Below, one piece after another: positions 52,059 to 63,115 of a stretch of DNA of 64,000 nucleotides. Positions within the stretch are counted from its first letter, which is position 1. Every line of letters begins with the position of its first letter. This DNA is from Amyelois transitella (lineage: Eukaryota; Arthropoda; Insecta; Lepidoptera; Pyralidae): positions 6,158,001-6,222,000 of the forward strand of contig NC_083517.1 of the NCBI RefSeq assembly GCF_032362555.1, read 5' to 3'. The position numbers were made by a program, and so were the translations under genes. The notes under the pieces were generated by a model. It saw only the letters and a list, made by a program, of their open reading frames with translations. It had not been told where the DNA came from and did not search any database.

Positions 52059-55000
52059 TTATCGCACAGCCGTCAGTTTCCACTTAAGCAGCAGGAAGGC
52101 GGCTATCCTGAGCACGATCACGAACACGGTGAGCGCCAGCACGTCCCACCAGAACATGTGAGGGGACATCGCCACTTCATTCAGGAACACGCTCGGGTTC
52201 CTGGAAAATTATGATTTGTTTGGGTATAAACAAAAGAAATATGAATTTTTATTAATCTTTAAATAGAATGTATAGTTAAATGGCGGGAAATTGACTGATA
52301 TAGTAATATTTATTATTTTTTTAAATGTACCTGTAATGGCAGTACAGGGCGTCCTCGCAGTCCAGCACGGGCCTGTCCAAACCGTAGATGGCTCCTATGA
52401 AACCTTCCAGCCCGTATCTAAGATATGAGAAGTAAGATCCCCAGTACAGGTACGGCGGTAGGTCACGTAAGGTCACCCCGAAGCCAGCAAACATCATCAT
52501 GGGCACGGATAAAGTCGGTCCCAGGAATGTACCGTTCTGTAAGGAAAACAAAGATACATAATATGTATATTTCTTTATTTCATTAACATTAGCGTATTTT
52601 CCCTCCCTATACCCTTATGACTTATGGCTTGTGTTTAAAGCGTAACTAGAGCCATCGACAGTCAATAGAGTAATCGAGTTCATGCATTTGCGATAAACGG
52701 GAACGTGCGCGAGCGAAGCCGTTGGCAAAATTTAGTGTTCAATCGGTAAGGAATGCTTTGAGCAAAAAGGCACAGGTTCAAATCCCACCTCAGCCATGTA
52801 TAAATTACTATTTTCGAAGTAATGTACATCAATTTAAAAACTAACCGATGCTCTTACGGTGAAGGAAAACATCGTAATCATGATCGATCCAATAGGTCAG
52901 GTTTACTTGCAAAGGTTGCGGCGCGCGGCGGTCAGGTGGAATTCGCTTCGTGTAAGAACCTGACTCAGCCAATCCAGGATTCATTGTAAAAAGGTATACC
53001 CCGGGCTCCTCTCCAGAGTGGTGAGGATGCAACCGGGACTAAAGACAGGAGGTAGAAAAGACTCACAACAACATTAAAGGCGGCCCCGATCATGAGACCG
53101 AAGCTCTGTGCGACGAGCACCGTGTACAGGGAGATGACGAAGAACATGGAGAAACGCACTATGTCCAGCGGCTGGGCCGACATCGTGTACACGATCACGC
53201 TGAATATGGCACACGCGAATATCTGGAAAAAAACATCAGATTATAATAGTTAGTAGTTTTAAACCGGGTTTAAACCATATTACGGCTGGTAACCATTGTT
53301 TTGGACCAAGTGAAATCCGGAGTATGAAATCGTGTATAAGACTGCGTCATATAGTGTGCCGGAAGAGAGAGATGTGGAAGAATGTGAGGAAATATTTGCC
53401 TCCCTTATTGTGCCCAAGACCTTTCAAGTCAAGAGCGACACGTAGCGATACGATATAACAGATAAGAAGACAGTTCATCATGATCGTAGCTAGGTAAGTA
53501 TAGATTTATTCTATGCCTCTACATCATCCGTTTTGTTTGGTAAAAACGCCTTACCTAGTCTTTAAGACTTCTTGTTACGAGTAAATACATATTTTTGTAA
53601 TGAAGTTAGATAGATAAATTTACATTTATACTACATCCGAAGGAGAGTCTTTTTGATGAACTATATTTTACGAAATTTAAACTAAGTACTCGTACTACGA
53701 CATAAATAAATAAAAAATAATAAATACAATTTACACAGATTGAGTTAGCCTAAATAAGTTCGAAACTTGTGTTACGAGATATTAATTCTCATTATGCACT
53801 TGCTGGGATTGAAACCCAGAACAGAAGTGCACTTCCGCTATGTTCCAGAGGCTATCATACTACGACCATACTTGTCCTTGTATCACTTGAAAAAAATCTC
53901 CGAAATATTATTATTTACCGAATACCGAGTATTCAGAAACAGGATTTCTTATTTGAAGAACACTCACCGATATGGGTAAATCCACCAAAGTTATAGAGAT
54001 ATAGTAGGAGCCCAGCGAGTACCATCTGTTGAAGTGCTCTTTGGACAGAACTGACATTTCTGAGGGGACTGGAAAAGAAATATTTGCTCACTTTAGATGG
54101 TCATAACGAAATATTCAAACAGTTTTAAGATTGTGTGCAATAAACATTAATAAGAATAAAATAAAAGTTGTTTGTCAATACCTACCTACATGGTTCCTGG
54201 ATGATTGATTTAATTTCCACCAAAGTTGTAAAATACTTCACACAAATCACCTACAATACTGTGTTATAATCAAATCATTTGATTCATAAATGTAAAACTG
54301 CTTTGCGTAAGGAAAATCTTATTCGAAATATCAGCTCTTAAAATTAAAAATAAATAAATACGTACATGTGAGTATAGTAAGCATCATTGGAGACATCATA
54401 TGATGCATCAGTATGGCGAACAACAGGTTGTAATTCTGCAGTACCCTGGAGCCTTCATTTCCAGCTTCAATGAACAGCACTCCCAGCATAATTCCGACCA
54501 CAATGTTCACCATCACCCGAAGGTGAGTCATCGTCTGTAAGAAGGTTTTTTATGATCATTTTTATTCAGGCAACTGGATGTGTATTATGTAATTGTGATC
54601 TAATACGTGTAAGGTTTCTCTTGAAAAAGCGGGCATCATACATTGCTTCGTGCAAAAACCTGGCTTACTCAATCTAGGGTCATGGTGATATGCGGACCTC
54701 AATTTCTTTTCCAGAGAAGTGAGGACGCAACCGATACATTAGTAGCGGTTTGCCGTATTATCATACTCCAGGAATTAGCCTGGAGTATGATAATACAGCA
54801 AACCGCTAATAAACCTATACCTCACTGGAACAACCACATGGGTTTGATGTTTTAATGTTTGAGCGTCCTACTATTAGGTAAGTATGATCATAGGCCCTGG
54901 CTTATACTGGCTATTTTCCTCCGTTTGTTTTATGATAGTAGAAAATGCAGAGACTGCAAGTTCAATGGACAGTTTAAAAACCAGATACTAAATTCCGGGC

Positions 55001-57810
55001 TTCATCAATTCGCAGATTGATTATAGTTGGACAAAGCCATTTGATTAATCCGTCATTGTAGATCAATCTACACTAATAAAACTCCTAGGAGACCCAATTC
55101 TGCATATTAGAAACAATCAGACCATGATTAAGTCATCACTTAATTGCAAGACCTTGTATTTTAATTTATGTCATACTTGAGATTGAGAATTAAGTACTAG
55201 TCGTGCACTTACGGAATCGCGTTTGGCTTTCAAGAAACCTCGTCTGATCAGAACAGATCTTTGGTTTGATTGAGAAGTCTCTTCATCATTATTCCCTGGA
55301 TCCTGGTCCCTAAGGATGCTGAGTGGGTACTGTTTACGTAGACCTTCCATGGTGGGGATCTTGTCTGCTTCTGGGAACCATTCCAGGGCTCTACCATTCT
55401 CAGCTTTTGAAGTCAACAGTTGAATTTTATCCTCCCCATATTCTCCACACGCTAATTCAATAACTGAAAATAAAGACGAGGTTTATAAGTTTATTGATCT
55501 ACTGATTCTATGTGTATCTCGTACATTAAGACCAAAAAGTATTTTTATTTTACGATGGACATGTATAATTTAAATGAATCCCTTAAAATCTAGTTTTTCG
55601 GAAGTTTAAAAGGAATTTTTTTGCAACTGAAACTTACTGTAGTCAGCAGGATTGTGATAAATAGGGCAAGGAATGCCAGTTTGGTCTAGGTACGGCACCA
55701 AGTTGGCGGTGGTTCCTTGGTAGAGGCACTGCCCGGCCGCCAGGACGTACACCTGGTCAAACTGCTGGAACAAGGATGCGGACGGCTGGTGGACAGTACA
55801 CACGATTGTTCTGCCCTGGTGCGCCAAGGAACGGCAGAGCTGGACCACTTGGCTACAGGAAGAACTATCCAGACCTCTGAAATATTGGAATTTCACGTTT
55901 ATATTACGACTGGTATGGTTTATATATTCATCATTATTATAGCGTTTTATCCCAGTTTTTCAGTATGAATACTGTTTTGTTAAATCTGCGTTTTTTTTAA
56001 GTACATATAAAAAACCTTGAGGCAAAGTAACACGGGATACGGGATATATATGCACCGTGTATATGATATATCCCGTATCCCCTGTCTTAAATATAAATAG
56101 CGAAGGATTTGACAGAGAGTAAGTTCCTAACTAAGACTTTATTTGAACGTGATTGAAATAAAGTCTATAAATAAAATTTTGTTAACTTACGTTGTAGGTT
56201 CATCCAAGAACATTATGAGTGGATTGTTTATGAGTTCCAAAGCTATGGAGAGCCTCTTCTTTTGGCCTCCAGACAAACGCGATCCTCTCGTATTTATATG
56301 CTCATACAAACCCAAGTTTGTCAGAATTTCTTCAATCTGAAATTTAAAAAAATTGACAATTAGATGATAAACGACGAAAAGACTTTCCAAAAATATGAAA
56401 AAGTGATGCTTGTGATTTAAGAGCATAATGATGTGAATAGATAATATCAGAAAGAATAGGTAAATTTATGTTACTAGAATTTGGAATAGCATAATTATAA
56501 TTCTTACATAGGTTTTATTCTTGTTTATAGATCTGTTTCAAAAGAACTAGCGTTATTGTGGCTGAAACTTACTACTTCGCCCTTGTCGTACTTGTCCATC
56601 GTAGTGGGCAGCTTGAGGTCCGCTGCCAAGGCCATGTTCTCCCCGACGGTCAGCAGACCCTGCAGACGGTCGTCCTGCTGGATGTAACATGATATCTTCT
56701 TGAAATTTTCTGAAAATTACATAAAGATTTACATTAGCATCAATATTTTAAATTAAATAATGTAAAGATGAATGATCAAATCGGGAATGCCCTGGTAAAA
56801 GGGCAGGTCAAGGGTACTCTAAATCGATGATATTTAGGTACCTTGCTGACATGGCATTACATCCGTTATCTGTGATCATTAAGCAAGTGTGTAACGCGAT
56901 TCATAATCAAACAGATAAAACTAAGACATTATTTGATAAACAACCCGCAAATGATATCCGGGAGCAGACTTCCGTGTAAAATTATCTGTACGCAATTATT
57001 GACGATACTAGGCCGATATGGTAGGTATTTCTAATTAAAGTGTAAGATAGAGATGGTTATCTGATGACGCAAGTTCATAATTGCAAAGCTAACTTAGCAA
57101 TATGCAATAAGTGTATGTTATTAAATTTGTTTATAACAAAAAAATAAAACGTCTTCGAACCTAAACCTCAAGTAGATAAATTTCCAACTATTAAATGGCG
57201 AATATCAGCTTTTAAAATACCTACTCGTAGAACGTAGATTGAATTGACTTTTAATATAGAGTATTCATTTTCCGTGCAATTCCCGGCACTTTATAAAAAT
57301 AATCTCTTTCCCACGGATGTCATTAATGGCGACTAAGATAACTATTATAGACACTTTTATCTAGTGTAGCTATTACCGGGATCCAATATGGGTTAATATA
57401 TTCTCTTTCAAAGGCTGCGATGGTTAGATACGAAGTGATTCGTGGAAAAACCTGACTTACCCGATGGATATGATCAAACGGCGCACCCACCCTCTTCTCC
57501 AGAGAGAGAGAGGCCAAAGGGTAGAATTTTCCATCAATGTCTCATGAGATATTTATTAGTTGATGACTTTCTTTCTTCTTGATGATTAAAATGATGAATA
57601 ATCAAATAAATAAATATAATAAAGTGGTAGAATACTTACTCATGATTCTGCCTCTACCGTTGATGAAGACTGCTCCTCCCACGCCGCTGATTCTGTACCC
57701 TGAGAGGACGTCCAATAACGTAGACTTTCCTGCGCCAGAGGGACCCATGATGGCGACAAGCTGCCGAGGAAGTAGCCTCCCGTGGACTCCATGGAGAATT
57801 TGCTTTGATC
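52059..57810 (-). CDS. ABCG-subfamily half transporter (ABCG1/ABCG4-like), N-terminal exon(s) not found
   Basis: Ten minus-strand exons join in phase: 57810-57640, 56709-56573, 56336-56191, 55876-55638, 55463-55213, 54534-54366, 54068-53968, 53222-53067, 52536-52331, 52200-52059, giving 571 aa plus stop. The first begins two bases into a codon, so at least one 5' exon is missing. The ATPase carries Walker [17 protein letters not shown] (Q-loop), [15 protein letters not shown] (signature), IMFLDEP (Walker B) and VHQPSA (H-loop). A linker with [11 protein letters not shown] leads to about six membrane helices ([40 protein letters not shown], FMLxx-type [20 protein letters not shown], a long loop with [10 protein letters not shown], and [19 protein letters not shown]). 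The two cysteines in the loop fit ABCG loops. Such proteins dimerise and export sterols or lipids in insects; the substrate here is unknown. Confidence 0.9.
52735..53058 (+). repeat. tRNA-derived SINE family C, best-preserved copy, beside an ABCG splice donor
   Basis: The B box (AGGTTCAAATCCCACC) lies near 52780. It is followed by GATGCTCTTACGGTGAAGGA, TTCGCTTCGTGTAAGAACCT and GGGCTCCTCTCCAGAGTGGT. It ends only about 10 bp from the GTGAGT donor of the ABCG exon at 53067. Confidence 0.8.
53702..53860 (-). repeat. tRNA-derived SINE family T, internally deleted copy
   Basis: The minus strand carries a decayed head (B-box-like GGGTTTCAATCC) and the body AACACAAGTTTCGAACTTAT, with about 60 bp missing between. 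It sits in an ABCG intron. Confidence 0.65.
54565..54760 (+). repeat. tRNA-derived SINE family C, 3' part
   Basis: GTGATCTAATACGTGTAAGG, CTTCGTGCAAAAACCTGGCT and TTTCCAGAGAAGTGAGGACG follow the family order. Confidence 0.6.
54739..54811. repeat. Near-perfect inverted repeat of about 33 bp
   Basis: ATTAGTAGCGGTTTGCCGTA...CTCCAGG (54739-54772) pairs with 54779-54811 around AATTAG, with about two differences. It adjoins the end of a SINE. Confidence 0.85.
56034..56081. repeat. 15-bp inverted repeat in an ABCG intron
   Basis: GGGATACGGGATATA (56034-56048) and TATATCCCGTATCCC (56067-56081) are exact reverse complements with an 18-nt AT-rich spacer. Confidence 0.8.
57268..57345 (+). repeat. SINE-like family A, strongly degraded head
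   Basis: CCGTGCAATTCCCGGCACTT and CTCTTTCCCACGGATGTCAT survive; the rest is unrecognisable. Confidence 0.5.
57395..57515 (+). repeat. tRNA-derived SINE family C, 3' fragment
   Basis: GTGATTCGTGGAAAAACCTG, ACTTACCCGATGGATATGAT and CTCTTCTCCAGAGAGAG retain the family order. Confidence 0.5.
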
Positions 57811-57962
57811 CTGGAACAAAGACAGTGTTCAATTAAGCACTGTGTATGATAAAATACCTCATTGATAAAAATTACTTAGGTATAATAAGAAAGTATAAAC
57901 AAATTATGATGTTCAAAAAAGTCTTGAAATTTTTGTTTAATATTTATTCATCCATATTATAT

Positions 57963-58140
57963 TTTTGTGGTTACCGTCTTAGTAATAAAACCAATATATA
58001 TCTTTCCCAGGAATGTTGTAATAGGCGACAAAGGAATAGGCTAAAAAACATAAAATTCTTTTTGTCGGCGATGGGCTAGCAACCTGTCAGTATTTGAATT
58101 TCAATTCCATCATTCAGCCTGTTTAGCTGAACAGTGTGTG
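57963..58140 (+). repeat. SINE-like family A, diverged, tail lost
   Basis: TGTGGTTACCGTCTTAGTAA, ATCTTTCCCAGGAATGTTGT, GGCGATGGGCTAGCAACCTG and CATTCAGCCTGTTTAGCTGA are the family blocks in order. Confidence 0.65.
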
Positions 58141-58504
58141 AACACTATGGTCTTTGTCTGTGACCGAGGTCTCCCTGCGTTATAGGGTCCCGAACTCTTA
58201 AATTTATATACAATTTTTTTTTGTTTATGGAACAGTGGGCAAGATCCGTCCCCACTAGGCAAGCTGACCTATATGAGTTTGTATGGCAGTGGCAGGGTTT
58301 CCGCACCTGACCCACGATAACCCCTCGCGCGTCAGAGGATGCGATTAGCATTGCACGGTCGGCCAACAGGCTCTCCAGCAAATAAACATATTGCTTGGTA
58401 TCACGATCTACATATTTTTAAGACTGCTTAAATTGTTAACTGCCTGTTTTCTATCTGGAAATATACAGTAGCTATTTTCTCTTTAATTTTTCATGAATTT
58501 CTTT

Positions 58505-58745
58505 GAAGAACAATTTTTACGAGCCCATTTCAAAGTGCAGGTTCGAATCTTACTCCGGCCAGGAGCCAATGAATTTTTGTTAATTATTTTAATAAGTTAC
58601 TGAAGAAAAACATCGTGAGTAAAGCTGCAGATACAGGCAAATGTATAACTGTAACCATGATCCCGTTGATTATAGGGTTAGGTTCGGGTCATGCAAGATT
58701 CGGAGGTCAGACAAAAGTCGTTCTTCAGAACAATGAAATATACCT
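58505..58745 (+). repeat. tRNA-derived SINE family C
   Basis: The B box (AGGTTCGAATCTTACTCCGG) is near 58541. It is followed by AAGAAAAACATCGTGAGTAA, AACCATGATCCCGTTGATTA and GGGTTAGGTTCGGGTCATGC; the 3' end is missing. Confidence 0.65.
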
Positions 58746-60201
58746 ATGTTTGAATAGCATAGCATAATGACCGACTAATAACCTTTTGTTCTAATAAATG
58801 AATGACCTTCCACGCGGGCAAAGGGAGAAATACAAGAATTTTCTTCAAATATTATGAGTACAATTACTCAGATAAGGGGACAATAAACAAGCATATGCTT
58901 ATCAACAAGCAAACTACGCCTTAAGTATTTGACAATTTGTTAATCGGTCGTGTACCTACTCACAAAGTCACATTTTATAGTCATAAGAACGCTACCTGAT
59001 GACCTTATCATCACTGTGAATGTCTTAAAATTAATACAATATAGGTTAAAAGTTTGCTCAAATATTTCTATGTACTGATACTTGTACTACTTATTTACAA
59101 TTCTTTGATATTTTGTAGGAGGGATTAAAGAAATAAGAAAAAAAACTCACTATAACGATGATCGCACTGAAGACTCGAACTACTGAGAATGAAGATTCTC
59201 TAATAAGTACTATTGTTCAATCGCAGAAAATTAAAGCTTACGTTTGACTCGGGTCTTGAACAATCGCCATTCCACAATTTCATTAAAATCGGTTCAGCGA
59301 AGTAAGCGTGAAAGTGCAGTAGATAGGCCGACAAAGTAAGTTTTCTTTGCAGAACGACGGTCCTGTACATTGATATCAACGTACAGTCCAGACAAGTGGG
59401 TCTAGAGATTGTTGATGATGAGTTGGTGGTGAGAGATAGTTGGTGGTGGTGCATAATTTCTCGAAATTCCCGCGTAAACGAAATATAACGTAGTCTAGTA
59501 AGTATTTCATATAGACTTCGTCTTCTTGACTATAAAATCAGTTACAATCGTAAAATTTGTATAATAGCTTTATGTTGTTGGTATTTTCCTTAATTGTGAT
59601 TGCATCTTTAATTAGTTTCCAGTGATCAAATCGGACAAAGTCTAATAGTATTGGACTTCGCACAGGTTTGTTAAATAGATTCCTAAATAATAACGATATT
59701 TACGTTACATACAAAGGTATGTGATGTTATGGTTATTTATATTCATATAATATGAGTAGTCAATCCCATTCAAATCTGAATAAATGGGCAATTATTTAAA
59801 TCCCTTACACGTTCTATTAAATAAACAAATACATACAGTATCTACATGTTGCGTTGTTGTTAAGAATATAAGGCTTATCAATATATCTTATAAATCACGT
59901 TAACCTACTATTAGGTATCAAGCGACCGTTTAAAGGAATTTTGTATCTTTTGACCTATTGAAGTCAAAATTCGAAAGTAGTATTACGAATAGGTTTACGA
60001 AGTATCAGGTGGTGGTCGAAAACGTAACTTTATTCTAGATCAAAATATTAATTTCTTATTCTGCGCTCAATCAATCAGTAACGTAAGAGTTTACGCAATA
60101 ATAAATCTATGTTAATTCAACATTATTTTAATAATACGATTTCAAGGAAGATTTCACATCGCGTGTATCTCAGGAAGAAGCCCAAACAAAGAGCGCACGC
60201 G

Positions 60202-60213
60202 CACGTGCACGTG
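60202..60213. promoter_or_regulatory. Two abutting E-boxes (CACGTGCACGTG)
   Basis: Perfect CACGTG sites at 60202-60207 and 60208-60213, in a GC-rich patch (60190-60280) within AT-rich DNA upstream of the ABCG exons. CACGTG is bound by bHLH factors such as Myc and by bHLH-PAS clock factors. Whether this is the ABCG promoter is inference. Confidence 0.35.
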
Positions 60214-61624
60214 GAACACTTGTGTTTTGTGCAAAAGTTGCGGTCGCCGACCTCGTGATGTCACTACAGCTGATAACTCTGAAGTGGGTCATGTCGATCA
60301 CATAAAAAAGTTACGAATATTTCTAAAACCATGAATTTTAAAGTTGACAAAATATGACCATTACAATTTATTAACTATGCTAATATTGAAATTACCTTAT
60401 AAAAATAAAGTAAAATTCCTAAACAACAAACTAAAAAATTAAATGGATTTTAAATAATTTTGACCACTTTTAAGATTTGCAATGGAATGGAGATGACGAC
60501 GCTGTGAAATACATACAAGGCGCATTCTGGGCTTTTCTAAGGAAAGGGGAGGATGTAGTCGGGATTAACTCCGTGAACTTAAACTTAAGTGACATAAAAT
60601 AAGATCACCCCTATTTTTCGGAGGGGAAGATCAAGACTACTCATTTATCAATACATTAATTAATTGTCATAAAACTGAAAAAGGGCGATTAAGAAAGAGT
60701 AACGGATTCTAAAAGAATTAATTTTTGGAATTATTGTCAGTGTGGCTAGAACTTTGAAACTACTCAACGGATATGAACGTCTTCACTGGTGAATTAGGAG
60801 CGTCATCGAAATTTCGTCTTATCGAAAATCGTTTGTTTCGTCGAAATTTGATAAGGGAAAAATAAGACATGGTCAATTAAAAATTTACACCAAGCCCTGC
60901 TTCAAAAGTTTAAAACAGATTTGAATGCCGTTTACATATAACTTATTTAATTTAGATAAAATTAGAATTTCCACTTTGTGAGGCACGGGAATAGTATACT
61001 ATATAATTAACTATAAGTCATTTAAGTCTGTTAATGGTTAAAATTACTTATAGTTAATTCTATACTATACTAGTATAGTATAATAGCTTAACAAAGGAGA
61101 TGTGAATGGGACTGTTGGAGTCGGAAGGCCTAGACAAACGAACTTTGATCAAATCTGAGGCGTTCTAGCAAAAGGTCAAGTCATGAGTACCAGAAACAGG
61201 CGAGCTTGCATAGGTCTGTTATAGGTTTGGATACACATATAATCAATTCCGATAATTCTGGTCACCCCGAGTTTTCTGTATATTTTTTCGATCATTGGAT
61301 TTATCAAACGTTATAGGTACCTATTATTTTAGGAAATTCATTTTACCGGTTATGATGTCATCAGTTGATAAGTAATGTGCTTTAGTCATATAACCATATT
61401 AAGTCAAAGTCCAGGATCGGGTGGAATGTAGGTCCGAGTCCACGCCGATATCATGATTATAAATGTTTCGGATTTATAATAAAAAACTAGTAACTTTTTT
61501 TGATATGGTCTATTGGGATTATCATTATCCAATTGGCATGAGTCACATTTTTATTAAGTTTGACATAAATAAATAATGTATTATCAAACTATATAATATA
61601 AATATAACTAAATATAATTAAACG

Positions 61625-63115
61625 AAATATTCAAAAATTTATGCAAATTCGTCCGGCCAACTTGGGGCGTTCACCCCGAGAATGTAGAGTGTATCTATCG
61701 ACAAGTCATCGTCCCAATAATCACATATGCAGCAGGCATCTGGGGCACGGCTACCAAATTCTACTCCGTGCGTCGAGCCCTCAGATCCTTCCAAAGGAGC
61801 TTTGCCATCAGGGCAATCCGTGGCTTCCACACCATCTCGGCGGTCGCAGCCCTGGCTATAGCTCAATTCCCCCCACTCCATCTTGTAATAGACGAGTCTC
61901 TCGAAATCCACAGGACCAAAAAGACAGGAATATGTCAGGAATTACCAGATGACATAGCACTGTACTCAAAGACCAAAGTAAGAGGCCTTTTACACCCGGC
62001 CAAACGAGTCACCATTACCTATGACGAAGCGACAACGCAAGAGGACACCACTGCACTGATTAATCCTGATGCCCCTAATATTTTCACCGACGGCAGTAAA
62101 AAGGAAGACGGGCAGGCGGGGGCTTCGTTTGTGGTAATGATGGAAGGACAGCGACCCGTAATCAAGAAATTTAAACTGTGCCGCACCGCCTCAGTATTTA
62201 TGTGCGAGCTATTCGCCATAGCCGAAGCCCTCAAATGGCTCACAAACACAAATATTAACTTCACCGAAGCTCTTGTCTTCTCCGACTCTCTATCATCCCT
62301 CAAGGCTATTCAAGACCGCAGCAACACCGATCCACTAGTAAACCAAATCCACCACCTCATCTCCTTTCTCTCCTCCATCCATATTATAGTTAAATTCGTC
62401 TGGTCCAAGGCTCATGTTGGCATAGTGGGAAATGAGATAGCAGATGCTGCGGCTAAGGAGGCCGCTGAGAAGAAAACCGCAACTCTGCTAAATCACTTCC
62501 CGCTCTCACACGCCAAGCGACTCCTGCGCCAGCGCACTCTGGACGCTTGGCAGTGCGAATACGAGTCGGCCCCACAAGGGTCTGTAACAAAAACCTTCTT
62601 CCCATCTATCTTTGCAATAGCCCAATTCCGACAGTACATCAAACCCTCGTTCTCCGTCACTCAAATCTTATCAGGACATGGATATCATAAGACATATCTA
62701 CACAAGTATAAAATCACTGAGGACGATCGTTGTCCTTGCGACGACGCGACTCCTCAGGACGTCCACCACCTTCTCAAATCCTGCCCAATATTCCGTAGTC
62801 ACCGAGAAAAATATATAATGACATGCCTTAATAAAAACTTAGAACCATTTAACATGAACACTGTACACAAATCTGAAGACGCCATAAAATATTTAGTAGA
62901 ACATATAAACCATATAGTAAATCACTTAAAACGGATCAACGGCACCTAGTAATACAAACAATATAGCTCAAAATTTTTTATAGCGACGACGTGGCATCTG
63001 TATCAAATAGCAGATGCCCATCAACGCTACTCTCTCGACACAAACATATAGTATACCCAATCTTACAAATTTGTTCTTAACAAGTAAATTTTAGAATATA
63101 AAAAAAAAAAAAAAA
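61625..63115 (+). mobile_element. 5'-truncated non-LTR retrotransposon with RNase H domain
   Basis: Direct repeats AATATAATTAAACG at 61611-61624 and 63116-63129 form a 14-bp target duplication. The insertion ends in a run of about 17 A. It contains the last 430 or so codons of ORF2 and a short 3' UTR. The open frame, poly(A) and intact duplication mark a young, dead-on-arrival insertion. Confidence 0.92.
61651..62949 (+). pseudogene. LINE ORF2 C-terminal part: RT thumb, RNase H and terminal zinc-knuckle region
   Basis: The frame is open from before 61651 to the TAG at 62949 and has no native start. RPTWGVHPENVECIYRQVIV and TYAAGIWGTAT are the conserved end of the RT domain in I/Jockey-type LINEs. 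The RNase H domain shows IFTDGSKKEDG (Asp), FMCELFAIAEAL (Glu), ALVFSDSLSSLKAI (Asp) and KAHVGIVGNEIADAAAKEA (His, Asp), so all catalytic residues are present. The tail has CPCDDATPQDVHHLLKSCPI, a CCHC-like knuckle. The front of ORF2 (endonuclease and RT core) is absent. Confidence 0.9.

Noticed and set aside
59140..59200. Candidate ABCG N-terminal exon ending before GTGAGT on the minus strand
   Set aside because: The short frame (RIFILSSSSLQCDHRY) has no ABCG N-terminal similarity and does not fix the required phase with confidence.
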